A DNA stretch of 64,000 nucleotides from Annona cherimola (GCA_030490835.1 CM059975.1:29792133-29856132); one strand, 5' to 3'; positions 23,626-36,532 are shown, counted from the first letter of the stretch. Numbers and translations: made by a program. The notes: generated by a model from the letters alone, not told the origin.

Positions 23626-23970
23626 GCACAAAGATTGCACCATAATTACGGTATAATTGGTTGTAAATAGGTCCCATGTGTATTAAAATATAATGATATA
23701 TTATATAATTATTTATCTATATAAAAATCATACTTTAAATGGTTTAGATGTCGAAAATATTCTTCAAAATTGATATTTATATTAAACTATTTTATAATAT
23801 TGATTTTATACCATTTTAACATGGGGCCCATACATGTTTAATTTGGATAAAAATTTATATGTTAATAAAGTGAATAATTCTAAATATAATAGGCGAGGTA
23901 CATGCCCTATTCATGATCAAGTGTGCCCTATTCTTTGTAAATTGCATGTTGTAATCATATGAATTGGATT
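23626..23970 (+). mobile_element. MITE family A copy, next to TA repeat
   Basis: The core blocks ATAATGATATATTATATAAT, ATTTATACCATTTTAACATG-like and TGGGGCCCATACATG are present, with left TTGCACCATAATTACGG and right TGCATGTTGTAATCATATG. It starts right after TATATATA at about 23617. It abuts the family B copy. Confidence 0.6.
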
Positions 23971-24112
23971 AATTTTCACATATATAAACAAATGATATTA
24001 AATATAATAAATTGACTAAATTTCATATTAATCATAAATATCTTCAAAATTGAGAAGGGTTATATGGAACCGCTTTTATGTAACTCAATTATATAAAAGT
24101 AGAGCTCATATA

Positions 24113-24423
24113 TGGATACGATCTAGTGTAGTTTGCGACAAAATGTGTCTTATGCATATTAAAATATAATAATGCATTATACAATCATTTATCTATCTAA
24201 AAAATGTAATTTAGACTGTTTAAAAGTTGAAAAGACTACTTTAAAATTGATATTTATATTAAATTATTTGATTATGTTAATTCTATATTATTTTAAGATG
24301 GGGCTCATACGCATGTTGAATTTGGATGGAAATTGGTATGTTAATAGAATGAAATATTTTAAATGGCAAATAGATCCCATAGTGCATAGACTGCATGTTG
24401 TAGTCATGTACACTGGATGAATT
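24113..24423 (+). mobile_element. MITE family A copy (GGATATGATCC subtype)
   Basis: The left end (GGATACGATCTAGTGTAG) and right end (TGCATGTTGTAGTCATG, CACTGGATGA) match the subtype found in the 3' LTR at 49012. The core is complete (TGGGGCTCATACGCATGTTG, ATTTGGATGGAAATTGGTAT). Confidence 0.65.
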
Positions 24424-24469
24424 TTATATACACATATAGTCTTGATCACATATATTTACATATACTATA

Positions 24470-24720
24470 AGTTGCGATACGTTTTGCTCAAAATGAGCTT
24501 TATATGATCATAAAATTATAATATACTCCATCCATTCTATTTAGAATTATGTATTTCATTAGCATATAAATTTTTCTTCAAATTGAATATATGTATGGGT
24601 CTCATCTTAAAATGATACAAAATTAACATAATAAAATAGTTTATATAAATAACAATTTTAAAGTTGTTTTTCAACATATAAACTATTGAAAATATAATTT
24701 ATATATGAATAAATAATCTA
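24470..24720 (-). mobile_element. MITE family A core, reverse orientation
   Basis: Reverse complement of the core: GTATGGGTCTCATCTTAAAA, AATAGTTTATATAAATAACA, TTCAACATATAAACTATTG, AATTTATATATGAATAAATA. The left end is degenerate and the right end is cut. Confidence 0.5.
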
Positions 24721-25699
24721 ATTCAAAAGTTTTCATTTAGTTTCAATGAAAACGTTTGAATGGATCCTTTCTTTCAATTTTTTTAATTTTTAATCTTAGA
24801 TATGAAATTTTATTAATTTTAAATATTTTTTAAATATTTTTAATATTAAAAATAAAAAGATCTCACTCTGTCAAGCGCTCCAGCACTTGAAGATTCGAAT
24901 TTTTTGATTTTGAATATTGAAAAAGAGATATTAAGCAATATTTAAGAATAATAAAATTATATATATATATATATTTGGGCCTGCAAGATAGGACTAAAAA
25001 ATAAAAAAAATTATTGAAATGGTAAATGCAATCGTTGTATTGAAGCTCAATGCAAATGTTGCATTGGATCGGAGCCCATATATATTGCAAATTTTATTAA
25101 TTAATTAGAAATTTGGGAATAATACGCATGAAAATGCTTAAGATGGGGCACCTCCGATCATCTCCATCAACAACTTCCTCCATGCTTAGTGGTTAATAGC
25201 TGTTGATGACTTGATGTGACTCCATTGAATGGACCCTATCGGAATTTTTTTTTTTTTTTTTTTAAATGAACTATCGACCCTATGCTGGATAAGCAATCAA
25301 TTCCAACGATTTGCATGATCAGAAAAGGGGTCAAAAATCAATGATGCGAACATGTTCGGCTGCATAGGAGCATGCTCCCTACATATGCATATGGTCGGGT
25401 CATCTGTTTAGGAAAATGGGCCAACAAAACGAGTCCAAAGCCTCCAAAAGGCCTCACTGCCCAGTGGGCAAATTGGTTTCTTGGGTATGACTATCAGGAT
25501 CAGATCCACATCATTTTAGCAATTCCCACAGAAGGATTTTTATTTTTATTTTATTTTGCCTCTTTTACTTTCAAGATTTTCAAAAATGCCATCAATTCTT
25601 TTTTCTAGTCATTCTAGAATATTAATTGCGTTTTCGAATGAAATTCGCAACAATGCCAATACCCATTTTTTCCCAGTTTTAATTTCTCACATTTGGCTC
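24721..25699. other. Intergenic, nothing recognised
   Basis: A TA microsatellite at about 24960-24975 and a T-run at about 25244-25263. The ORF at 25372-25608 has no motif. Confidence 0.4.
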
Positions 25700-26220
25700 A
25701 GGCCGTAAATTAAGGGAAGTGTTTCCTTAGAGCTCCTTTAGACTTTAAGACTGTGATGTTTGATGTAAAATCTAGTTCAGTTACTATATTTAACATGATT
25801 TATTTAATTAAAAGACTAAGTTTCATCTAGACTAAATATGAACAAGAAACACTTGTTGAAATATATATTCATGCATAAATTATGAAAAATACTTCAATCT
25901 ATCTACTTATATATTAAAATACAATAATACTTTTATATAATAATTTATTCACATAATAATTTTTATATGATTTAGATGTTGAAAATATGATTTTTAAAAT
26001 TAATATTTAGCATTAAATTATTTGTTATATGAATTTTATGCATTTTTAGATGGGGCCTATTCATAGTGAAAGTGGACAAATGAAACAATTTTATAATAAT
26101 ATAAATAATGTTAATTATAGTAGATGGAATAAATTTTTCATCAAGCATAAAATATTAAAAATAAAAAAGATTACTTAGAAAAGAGGCTTCGTGGAAGCAT
26201 AGTCCATCGATTAATATAAT
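25700..26220. mobile_element. MITE family B copy
   Basis: The arms (TTGATGTAAAATCTAGTTCA on the left, AGTAGATGGAATAAATTTTT on the right) enclose the core (ATGATTTAGATGTTGAAAAT, TTTTTAGATGGGGCCTATTC). It closes with GGCTTCGTGGAAGC. Confidence 0.5.
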
Positions 26221-26569
26221 GTGCATCACATAATCACAATATTAGAACTATTTATCTCCATTGTGAAATTTTATTTAGATTTTTTTTATAAAATGTACTT
26301 CAAGTGAAAAGCTATTTAGTGCTTGACCATTAATTAAGAAGTGCTTCTATTGGTGTCATGTCTTGTGTGAGAAGTTTGTTGAGTGATATGTTTTCTTTGG
26401 AAGAACTCGTTTTTTAATTTCTATTAATCTAGTATAAAAAATGATCAAAAATATTTTTTATTTTTGTTTATCCTTTTTCACATTTTAAAATTTTTAGTTG
26501 ATATTTTAAATACCTAAGAACTTTATATTTATTATCATTAACTATATTTTAAAGGGGAAATAATACACA
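26221..26569. other. Intergenic, nothing recognised
   Basis: No ORF, repeat pair or RNA signal seen. Confidence 0.4.
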
Positions 26570-26825
26570 TGGGTGCATTGAAATTTTAGTGCACCTAGTG
26601 CAAAACTTATTTTTAATTTTTTTTAAATTTTTTTTATAGAGTTTCTAATATGTGTGTATTTAACATATATTAAGTTTTATTATTTTTGGAGATGTATGTA
26701 TATATATTTTTGAATTTTAAAACAAGGAGGTTTTGAGTCATTTTTAAAATACTCCTATTTTTAAAAAATAAAAAATATACATCTCCAAAAATGTTAAAAC
26801 TTGATTTATAAATTAAATACAAAAT
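26570..26825. mobile_element. Foldback element, shared core with 7203-7560
   Basis: The left side starts with GGGTGCATTGAAATTTTAGT and GCACC motifs as in the 7203 element. The inner arms (TATTTTTGGAGATGTATGTA and its complement ATACATCTCCAAAAATG) pair. The right outer arm is diverged or truncated. Confidence 0.5.
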
Positions 26826-26982
26826 AAATCCATGTAATTAAAGTCGGTGCAATCATCGTTAATTTTAGCTGCAGCGATGCGATCCTTATCATCCCTTGCA
26901 TTTACTCCGAACCAGGCGAATGGAGATTCATCTGCTCAAAATCATCGGTGTGGCTAATGTCTCATACTCACCAGTTGATGTC

Positions 26983-29439
26983 TGTTGACACCTCACATAA
27001 ATATGAAAAATTAAATTTTCAAAGAGGCTTACTACCATTTGTTATACCCATTTAAGGTTTTGTGGATCCACCTTTGAATTTTTAACCCATGTATTTGCAA
27101 GCCCAAATTTGTGCAGGATCCGTGGGCCTCCAATGCTTCAAGCCCACCACAGAGGTGATGGTTACTAATCCATATGGCAGATCAAGAGCAATTTACATCC
27201 AAAACGAAATAGCGAGTGTTTTCTCAAGACAATTGAAGCAGGATCGACGTAATGGACGGTTTGGATTAAACAAATAATTAGTATTTTATGAGATTTTAAT
27301 GGTCAAAATAAATTTGACCAAAGAAAGAGATGGATTTGCAATATTTCAAATGGTGGACAAAAACTACCAGATCCAACCCACTAAATGAAGATCTAAACCG
27401 TTAAAGTGAGTAAGGGACATCGATAAATGTGGGCCCCATCTGCGATCAAGAAAAATATATGATGATAAACGCATAGATAAAAGACACAAAATGCACAAAA
27501 TCAATGGCTAGGAGAAAGTTGACTTACTAGCCAAGCCAACAAGGGGCTCATTGGTGGTTTCCAAAAACCACCCATAAAATTACCAGAAAGTCCATTTTTG
27601 TTAAAGTTTTGTAAAAAAAGGAAAAATGGAGTTGTGCAAAAAATTAAAAGAAAATACCAATGTGCAAATTATCAAACTTAAAAGCTATAAAAAGAGAGCC
27701 CTCTCCCCTCATTTGGAACACGCTGAAAAAAACCCAAAAAACCATACAATCTTCCCTTTTTCCTCCAAATCTGTTTGAGATCCATCTTGCTGTACCGGTT
27801 TGTTTCCTCGTCAAAAAAAAAGAAGGAAAAGCCGAAGAGACCAGACCACGCATCACATCTACCCCTTTTGCATTATCATTTCTTTTCTTTTTTTTAATAT
27901 ATATATATATATAAGGAAGAGGAGCCAGCGCGTTCTCACATCATCCTCCTTTTCATTTTTCATTTTTTTTTAAAAAAAAACACCCCACATACCCTAAAAT
28001 CCCTCTGCCAATACTCCTATCCGGGCTCCCCTTCTCATTGGATGTTGCTTTAAATTTTTTTTATCCAGCACATTCCAAGATCTCCCTCATATTTACATAA
28101 AAAAGGCACAACATACCCACGCCCCCTGCATCAATCCTCCTTTTCAGTTTTCAATTTTTTAAAAAAAAAGAAGCAAAAGAAAGCAAAACCTCCAGCACGT
28201 TATCATCCTCCCTTTCCAATTATATATATCAACACTCACTTCCCATTACATTATCCCCTTTTCCGGTTATTTTCATTTTTATATATTTTTAAAAAAAAAA
28301 CAAAAGAAAACAAAACCTCTAACACGTTATTATTCTTCCTTTTCAGTTTCTAAAGAATCAGCACGCCACTTCCTCCTTACATCATTTTTTTTTTCTTTTT
28401 TTTTAAAAAAAAAAAACAACGCTGCCGCTGAGATTTTTTAGGGTATCTTTTTTTTTAAAAAAAAAAAAAGAGAGAAAAATACGTTGAAGCAAGGCTACTT
28501 GCTTTGGGATATAAAAAAAGTCTTTTTTAAAAAAAAAAAAACTGTTACATAAAGTGTTGTCGCTGAGTAAAAAAAAAAAAACTAATGCACATCATCTATT
28601 AATTGGTATATTTTTGTTTCGTTAAAACCATGCCGTCTTTTAACCGCTCATAAATTTTTTATCCAAATCAAATACTTATGCAACAGACATATATTTATAA
28701 AATAAATATATAAAAAAGTATAAAATCAAATCATCATAAAAGAATTTTATTCTGCGCAATGGGAACAACTACCCGCATCTAACTTCCAAATTGAGTTAGG
28801 GCCTCAAAAAAAGCCTAGGAATTAAATTCCCGCCCCTTCACCCTCTTGAGCTTGAGCTTTTACATAAAAAATATATATATATGTTAATTTCCCGCACTCC
28901 TAGGACCGATGTACTAGAAAAATAAAGTTGTATTTTTTTTCTAGTTGTGAGTTCGCCCAGAGAATCTCTGTATTTCAGTGCTTTATTATACACAGACTAA
29001 CTACCGTTATATGGTTAGTAGAGACTCCAAAAGTTAATATATTAAATTTTATCAATATTTGTACGCATGTTACTAACTGTTGCGTCTAATTGAGATACAC
29101 GTTTGTGTTTGACTAACTCGCATCATCTAAAAGCTTTAACGTTTGCATCTCCCTTCTTTAACCCCCATGTCTACACCTTTTATATTTTTTTCCATTTCTA
29201 ATCTTGAACCCCTTTTCTACACTGTTTACATTTTTATTTTTGCGCGTTTAATTTCTGTATCTAACTTGCATCACGTCTAACCCGCTAACTTACATCTCAT
29301 ATTTATTTTCTTATCCGGTGTATGCACATTTATTTTCTTGTTTAATTCACAGTTATATATTTTTAATTGAGCCTATCCTATCCTACACTTTTAGGCCCAT
29401 TTGCCGCCCATCGTAGCGCACTAAAAACCACGTGCTACA
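26983..29439 (+). repeat. 5' LTR (2457 bp)
   Basis: Begins TGTTGACACC and ends GCTACA. A TATA box, TATAAAAA, lies at 27686-27693 and probably drives the element's transcript. The 3' half holds many T-run/A-run pairs, and a short TA tract at 28225-28232 is the place where the 3' LTR carries a MITE. The short ORFs inside are conserved in both LTRs only because the LTRs are copies. Confidence 0.9.
27686..27693 (+). promoter_or_regulatory. LTR TATA box
   Basis: TATAAAAA in the context AAAGCTATAAAAAGAGAGCC, repeated at 48460-48467 in the 3' LTR. Position inside the LTR and the following CT-rich tract fit a pol II start region. Confidence 0.6.
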
Positions 29440-29440
29440 G

Positions 29441-29731
29441 TTTGGGGACTCCGCTGAGGACCGGCTAGGAGTGCTAATTTTCATTTTTAGTAAAAGCTCA
29501 AGGAGGGTATTTTTAAGGTTTTTTTTTTTAAAAGTAAAAGTTCCAATTTTTTTTCTTCTTTTTTAAAGAAGGAAAAAAGGAAAAAATTAATATCCTTTTG
29601 GAAAAAATTCATAGAATTTAAGTATAATTGGATTTTAAAAATCTACCTATATAGTAATAATAGCGCATAAAAAGAAAATATTACCACCTCATAGTCTAGT
29701 AGTCACTAGGTCCAAAACGAATTGAACAAAT
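29441..29731 (+). other. Primer-site region and leader
   Basis: TTTGGGGACTCCGCTGAGGA follows the LTR end by one base and resembles the primer-site sequence found after the 5' LTR of many Tat elements; I do not assign the tRNA. An untranslated leader with homopolymer tracts runs to the gag ATG at 29732. Confidence 0.6.
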
Positions 29732-31000
29732 ATGGCTGAAGCAGCACAAAATAGGGGTGAGTCATCCTTAAATAACCCGGACACAGATCTCACTAATATA
29801 ACACAACGGATATATAAATTAGAGGGAATGTTACTCAAAGTCCTAGAAAAGTTAGAAAGCTTACATCCACTTAGGAATTCAAAGGACAACAGAGAAGGCG
29901 TATCTACTAGTAATACAAATAAAGAAAAAGAAATAGATCATTATGAAGAGGAAGAGATAATTCTAAAACATACTACAGATAAAATTGAGAAAGTAACAAA
30001 AACTCTCCAATCACAATTAAAGCAACTAGAGGACAAAGTAAGGCAACACGGCGGGGATGGGTTGTCATCTTAAAAAATTGAAGATCTATGTCCTTTTCCT
30101 AATATTACCCTACCTGATAAATTTTAAATACCAGCTTTACCCCATTATGAAGGAGATTCATGTCCTAGGGCCCACCTAAAAGCTTATTGTGGAATTCTAT
30201 ATCCTTTAGTAAAAAAGGAAGAAATTCTAATACGTTTATTTTAACACAGTTTGAAAAAAGATGCTTTAGAATGGTATACATCATTAGATTACAAGCAAAT
30301 TAAAACATGGGAAGAGTTATCATCAGTGTTCTTAGAAAGATTTTCTTATAGATTAAACTCAGCACCTAAAAGGGTCAACTTAGAAGGTCTAAAACAAAAA
30401 CCAAATGAAACTTTCTCTGATTTTGCTGCTAGGTGGAGAGCTCTTGCTGCCAAGATGAAAGTGTCTCTTCCCATGAGTGATCAAATATCCATAATAGTAA
30501 ATGCGACCCACCACAGCGTATCAGGCTACCTTATCTCCTACCCCTATACAAATTTGCTCAGCTAATTCAAGCAGGGGAACAAGTAGAGTCGGGAATAAGG
30601 CAAGGAGTAATATCACCATGACCCTACCAGAACGGGGCGGCTAGGAAAAAGACAGAAGTCAAAGGTGCAAACAATATTGGGAATAAAGCACAAAAGGTAA
30701 ATGCAATCGGGACACCTGAGAGGGAAAAATCAAGAGAGGCTAGAAAGCATTTTAGGAAATTTACTAGAATAGCAATGTCATATACTGACATCCTTGACAT
30801 ATTAACTAAGAAAAATATCCTAAGCCTATTACAACCAAGACCACCACCCAACCCATTACCAAATAATTATAGGGAAGAAGAATACTGCGCATACCATCAA
30901 TGAAGGGGGCACACAACTAATCGATGCTTTACCCTAAAGCATGCAATCCAAGACTTAATTGATGAAAGAATAATTAAAGTAGATCACGGTGTGCCAAATG
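29732..31000 (+). pseudogene. Tat-type gag with internal stops
   Basis: The start at 29732 (MAEAAQNRGESS) is the first ATG of the leader and opens a charged, coiled-coil-prone N-terminus. In-frame stops follow at about 30071, 30126 and 30241. The retrotransposon gag (capsid) domain is clear at 30251-30530 (ALEWYTSL, WEELSSVFLERF, ETFSDFAARWRALAAKM). A zinc knuckle (YCAYH..GHTTNRC, LKHAIQDLIDE) lies at about 30883-30960 and is itself interrupted by a TGA at 30901. Gag would form the particle that packages element RNA. Confidence 0.85.
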
Positions 31001-31639
31001 AAAATGTCCTACAAAATTCTTTACCAATACATAGAAATGACACACCAAGAATAGTAAATTTAGTATCTCATGAGCACCACAAAATGGATCAAGCTTTTGA
31101 ACTTAATATGATACGAATAGTGGAGCCTGAAATAGTCTTAAAAGCTGCCCCACAGAGAAACCCCCGTAATTATGTTCCAACCACTACAGAAACCTTGATC
31201 CTACAAGGATTCAAGAACTTGAGGGTAACAAATCAGGATGAGAAAATTCCATATGACTCACATCGTGTACCATAGAAATACCCAGAATCTCCAGAATGTT
31301 CAGAGATAGGAAATATCAACCAAATGGAATGATAAATAGGCGAGAAATAAATAAAAATCCTTTTATTTTTGAAAAAGGAGAAAATTCAACTTATGATATA
31401 GTCACACAACTCAAATCGTTGTCAGCACAAATCTCTATATAGGAACTACTATGCACTCTACTTTGCATCGTGAAGCCTTTACGAAGATATTAAATAAAGC
31501 TTACATTTCAAAAGAAGTTGAGCTAGAGGCAGTTGCTCACATTATAGGACAAATCATCTCTCAAAATACTCTCACATTCACAGATGAAAAACTTCCACCC
31601 GAAGAACGATGTCATACACATGCTTTAAATATCACGGTC

Positions 31640-31915
31640 TAATACAAAGATCTCAAAGTTTCATTTGTAACCATAGATAATGGATCTAGTTTAAATGTAT
31701 GTCCACTAAGGACAATTAAAAGATTAGGCATCCCCATGGACGATCTTCGCCCGAACGATATTCGTGTTAGAGCATTTGACAATACTATTAAAAATACCTT
31801 GGGAGAGTTAGATATCAATTTAACCATCAGACCAAAAACTATGACTATAACTTTTCGAATATTAGAAATACCTGCCTCATTCAATATATTACTAGGAAGA
31901 CCATGGATACATTAA
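31640..31915 (+). pseudogene. Tat-type aspartic protease domain
   Basis: After a stop at 31640 the frame carries FVTIDNGSSLNVCPL, the active-site region. The family variant DNGS replaces the usual DTG or DSG, as in many Tat elements. ILLGRPWIH, the conserved C-terminal signature, follows, with a stop at about 31913. The domain would cut the gag-pol precursor. Confidence 0.8.
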
Positions 31916-32876
31916 GTAGGCGATGTCCCATCTTCATTGCATCAAAAAATTAAATTTGCAACTAATAAAAGAATAATCATAATCAAAGCTGATCCTGAAA
32001 TATTCATTCCTAGGGAAGAAAACACAAGTTATGAAGTTCCTCTAGTAGAAGCTTATGAATCACCCGACCCATTTCCATTTGCTGAATATCTTATAGAAAA
32101 TATAAATTTTATTCTCTCAGGACCTATGACGTCAGATAAATATGTAATCACACCAGCAGAAAAACAAATCATTCAGTATAAAATAAGACATGGAGCAAAA
32201 GCCAATTTAATCAATATTCAAGAAAAAAAGATAAATACTGTTTTGGTTATGATCCGGAGGAACCACAACTAAAGAAAGCCAAAAGCCAAAATATTTTCTC
32301 AAGCGCAGGATTTTTCCTACATGATTTAAGAAAAGAAAAGCAACTAGACACAATATTAATGATTCAAAATACAGTCAATCAAGAAAAAAAATGCTTTCAA
32401 AACAAGCAATGAAAAATAATGAAAAGGGATGGTATACATTGTCAACCTGCTCAACAGCCCTATCACAAAAAATTGTTGTCCCAACACCAAGTTGTAAGAA
32501 AAGAGGTCCCACTGAGAAAGAACTCTGGGCTAGCGTTTACTGTGCCCAAACAACTGTAGAGTTTTCAGAAAAAAATAACAATAAGGGAGGGAGAGAGGAA
32601 GAATTGCAAAAACAAATGGAGAAAATGGAAGGCAAAGACATGACGGTGGCTGAAGATTTTGAAGTCGTCAATTTAGAAACTGAAGACGACCCCAAAATGC
32701 TAAGGTTGGGAAAGCAACTATCTGAAGAAGAAAATGGTATGATGATAACCCTCCTTAAATCAAGGTTAATAAATTTTTTCTTTTCTTATAATGATATGTC
32801 AGGATTAGATAAAAATCTCATCACTCACAAACTCCCAATAAAAAAGTAAATTAAGTCAATAAAACAAAAGCTTAGG
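31916..32876 (+). pseudogene. pol linker between protease and RT
   Basis: Open blocks at 31937-32272 and 32391-32849 in different frames, lysine- and glutamate-rich, with no catalytic motif. This is typical poorly conserved linker sequence of Tat polyproteins, here broken by stops and at least one frame change. Confidence 0.6.
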
Positions 32877-33560
32877 AGAATAAAATCGGAATGGATTTCC
32901 AAGATTAGGGACGAGATTATTAAGCAATACAATGCTGGATTTTTAAGAGTAAGTCATTATCCTGAATGGTTGGCCAACATAGTATCCGTACCAAAAAAAG
33001 ATGGCAAAGTTAGAATGTGTGTAGACTATAGGGACCTTAACAAGGCAAGTCCAAAAGACGATTTTTCTTTACCTCATATTGATACTCTAGTAGACAGCAC
33101 AGCTAGATATAGTTGGTTTTCCTTCATGGATGGTTTTTCAGGCTATAATCAAATCAAAGTTGCACCAAAGGATCAAGAAAAAACGTCTTTTATCACTCCA
33201 TGGGACACATTTTGTTACAAGGTTATGCCGTTTGGACTAAAAAATGCTGGAGCTACTTATCAGAGGGCAATGACTGCTATTTTTCATGATATGATGGGTA
33301 AGGAGGTGGAAGTTTATGTGGATGACATCATAGTTTGTTCTCATTCTTTTGCTGGCTACTTACAGAACTTGAAAAAATTATTTGATAGGATGGAAAATTT
33401 CCAACTCAAACTTAATCCGAGCAAATGTATTTTTGGAGCTAGAAAAGGGCGATTGTAAGGATTCAGTGTAAGTAAAGATCAAATACAGGTAGATTGTGAA
33501 AAAGTAAGAGTCATCCTAGAAATGCCCCCGCCTAAAACTGAAAAAAAAAATTCAAAGATT
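32877..33560 (+). pseudogene. Ty3/Gypsy reverse transcriptase domain
   Basis: The best-preserved part of the element. VPKKDGKVRMCVDYRDLN, PLPH-like SLPHIDTLVD, FSFMDGFSGYNQI, MPFGLKNAGATYQRAM and the catalytic YVDDIIV (about 33315) occur in order. The frame is open from 32970 to 33458, then stops within the thumb region. It would copy element RNA into DNA. Confidence 0.92.
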
Positions 33561-33659
33561 TTTAGGGATGTTACAATACGTTAGCAGATTTATCTCAAAA
33601 TTAACTTTGACATGCAAACCAATATTCAAACTTTTGAGAAAAGATTCTCCTAAAAAATG

Positions 33660-34120
33660 GACAGCAGATTGTTAATTAGTCTTCGATAAAATCAAAACTT
33701 ACCTTTCAAACCCACCTATATTAACGCCACCTGCTATAAATAACCCATTAATTTTATATTTATCGATTACACCCATAGCTATGGGAGGAGTATTAGGGCA
33801 ATGTGATACTAATAGAAAAAAAGAATTACCCATTTATTATTTTAGTAAAAAATTCACGCTTACTGAAATTAAATGTCCAGAAATTGAAAAAATATGTTTA
33901 GCAGTGGTTATAACTATTTTTAAATTGAGACAATATATTATGTCAAAAAAAGTTTTGCTAATTTCTAAACAAGATTATCTTAGATATCTGTGTCAAAAAA
34001 CTGCTCTTACGGGGAGACTGGCTAAGTGGCAATTGCTTCTTACTGAATTTGATATCGTTTATGTAACACGAAAAGCGGTCAAAGGACAAGTGTTAGCCAA
34101 TTACTTAGCTGCATAAGCCT
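33660..34120 (+). pseudogene. Gypsy RNase H domain (first)
   Basis: MGGVLGQ...PIYYFSKKF, EIEKICLAVVITIFKLRQYI and a C-terminal TGRLAKWQLLLTEFDI mark the RNase H attached to RT. A stop at 33674 and one at 34114 bracket the open block. Some acidic catalytic positions are not obvious, as is usual for the degenerate first RNase H of Tat elements. Confidence 0.8.
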
Positions 34121-34200
34121 TACCAAATTTTCAACCTTTACAAGACCAATTTCCAGATGAAAACGTTCTAACTATAGATGAGGAGACAGAATCTACTCAT

Positions 34201-34612
34201 TGAAAAATGTATTTCGATGGTGAACGAAACATGAATGGTGGAGGGATGGGAATAATCTTATACGACCCTAAAGGGCTACCTACTATGATAGCAAGGAAAA
34301 TCTTGTTTCCATGCATCAACAATGTTGCAGAATATAAAGCATGTCTAACTGGTATTAAAGAAGCTTATGATTTGGGGGCAAACAAGTTACAAATATTTGG
34401 AGATTCACAATTAGTAATTAATCAGTCCACGGGAGAATGAGAAAGTAGAGATGAAAAATTGAAACCTTACCAAATCTCTTTAGTCAAGTCCGTAAGTCAG
34501 TTCGAAGAGGTTACTTTCTCATACAGTCCAAGAAATCAAAATCAGTTAACAGACGTCTTAGCCAGTTTAGCCTCAGTTATAGATATCCCATATGGGTTAG
34601 CTTCACAAGAAG
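34201..34612 (+). pseudogene. Archaeal-type RNase H (second, Tat-specific)
   Basis: MYFDGERNMNGGGMGIILYD, then NNVAEYKACLTGIKEA, LQIFGDSQLVINQ, and YSPRNQNQLTDVLASLAS after a TGA at 34438. All four acidic positions (D in FDG, E in AEY, D in GDS, D in TDV) are visible. A second RNase H at this place separates the Tat lineage from other plant Ty3/Gypsy elements. Confidence 0.85.
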
Positions 34613-34779
34613 TTCAAATATACATAATAAATGACCCAGTCTATTGTTTATCTATAAGAGAAGAAAGTACTGCAAAAGATAAACCAAAACCTTGGTATTA
34701 TGACATAAAGAAATAAGTCAAATATCATACTTTTGAAGAATATGCAAATTCTACAGATAAGCACACTATTAGAAGACTA

Positions 34780-35940
34780 GCTTATCACTTTGTAATAATT
34801 GACAATATATTATACTGTAAGTCTTATAATCAATTATTACTAAGATGCGTGGATGAGGAGGAAGCTAAGGAAGTAATGATTAAAATATATGAAGGAGAAT
34901 GTGGTTCCCATATGAATGGAATGATGTTTGCAAAGAAAATTATACGCCAAGGTTACTATTGGTTAATCTTAGAACGAGACTATGCCCATTTTGTTAGCAA
35001 ATGCACCAATGCCAGGAATATGGAAACCTTATCTACACTCCGGCTAATGAATTACACAATATGGCTACTCCTTGGCCATTCTCAACATGGAGAATAGATA
35101 TTATAGGAAAAATATCACCAAAATCATCAAATAACCATGAGTACATTTTAGTAGCGGTGGAATACTTTACCAAATGGGTAGAAGCTACTTCTTTTTCAAC
35201 AATTAACACCAATCATGTTATTAAGTTTATAAAACATAATATTCTAACAAGGTTTGGTGTACCTAATATTTTGCTCAGCGACAACAAGACAGTATTTACA
35301 AGCCAGAAAATGCAAGAATTTTTACAACAGTATAAAATTCAACATCATAAATCAAGTCCCTATTGACCACAAGCTAACGGGGCAGTAGAAGCTGCTAATA
35401 AAACCTTGATTAAAATATTATGAAAAATGGTAGAAAGTTACAAGGATTGAGCAGATAAATTGTCATACGTCCTATGGGCATACAGAACATCAATTAGAAC
35501 TGCAACGAGATTTTCCCCATATGCACTAATCTACGGGATGGAGGCAGTGATACCAATTGAAGTGGAAATATCAACTTTGAGAATCTTAAAAGAAAATGGC
35601 ATAAGTTCAGAAGAATGGATTGACACCCGACTCATGCAGTTAGATCTTTTAGATGAAAAGCGGATAAGAGCATTATCACATACATATGCTTACCAACGAC
35701 GAATGACAAAAGCATACAATAAAACATAAAGCTTCGCGAGTTTCAAGAAGGAGATTTAGTGTTAAAAAAGATCTTTGTACCCCAAACATCAGACAAAAGA
35801 GGTAAATTTAGACATAAATGGGAAGGACCATGAATAGTAAAAGAAGTATTAGATAATTGAGCTTTGATAATATCTCGATCTGAGGAATCTACAATAGCAT
35901 AATTAGTAAGCACAGATCATGTGAAAAAATACTTTCAATA
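34780..35940 (+). pseudogene. Integrase with frameshift and stops
   Basis: The N-terminal HHCC-type zinc region (GSHMNGMMFAKKIIRQGYYW, then paired Cys) is at 34880-35030, with a frame change near 35000. The catalytic core has WRIDIIG, LLSDNKTVF and AVEAANK (the D, D, E residues), with TGA stops between 35364 and 35450. A C-terminal block LSYVLWAYRTS, FSPYALIYGMEAVIP is intact at 35460-35729. The tail to 35940 carries more stops. No chromodomain follows. Confidence 0.88.
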
Positions 35941-36532
35941 ATTCCTTTATTAACCTCTCTCATATTTTTTTTAGACGGTAGATCTCTTGTATCTTATAGC
36001 TAATCAGATAAATACTCTCTTTTCGTATCATGAGTACATTCATAGCATATCTATAAGAATCTACCCTATATATAATAGGTTTATTGATTCACTTCTATGA
36101 ATGAATATGGCCACATATGTCCGTAATTAGAAATAAATATTTATGCTTAAATACAGTAATCTAATAACATACCCCATTGTGTTATTTTTCTTTATTTTTT
36201 TATGCAGCTAATGATAATCAAGAATATGGTAATGGAAAACATCGTGACTCAATTTTCAGCTATGATGCATTAGTTTGTCATATAACAGACATGTTTAAAT
36301 TGAATAGAGGAGAATAGTTTGTCAAAAAAAAAAAATCCTAAACGTCCATTCCTTGTTGCTTTTTGTGAATGTAGTGAGCTTATATGATCTTTTTAAGATA
36401 TTTAAAATGCTAAGGGTGCTATAGCTTATGTTGCACTATCCTCCATCATCAATTATTAAGGATTTTCCATAAAAAAAAGCGGAAGAGAATCTCTCTTGGG
36501 CTTGCTTGTAGGTGTCGCAATCCTTTTAATTT
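35941..36532. other. Element spacer, nothing recognised
   Basis: Untranslated AT-rich sequence after integrase, with a short A-run at about 36325. Confidence 0.4.

Noticed and set aside
27644..28000. ORFs repeated at 48400-48750
   Set aside because: They recur only because both LTRs carry them; A/T-run translations with no motif.
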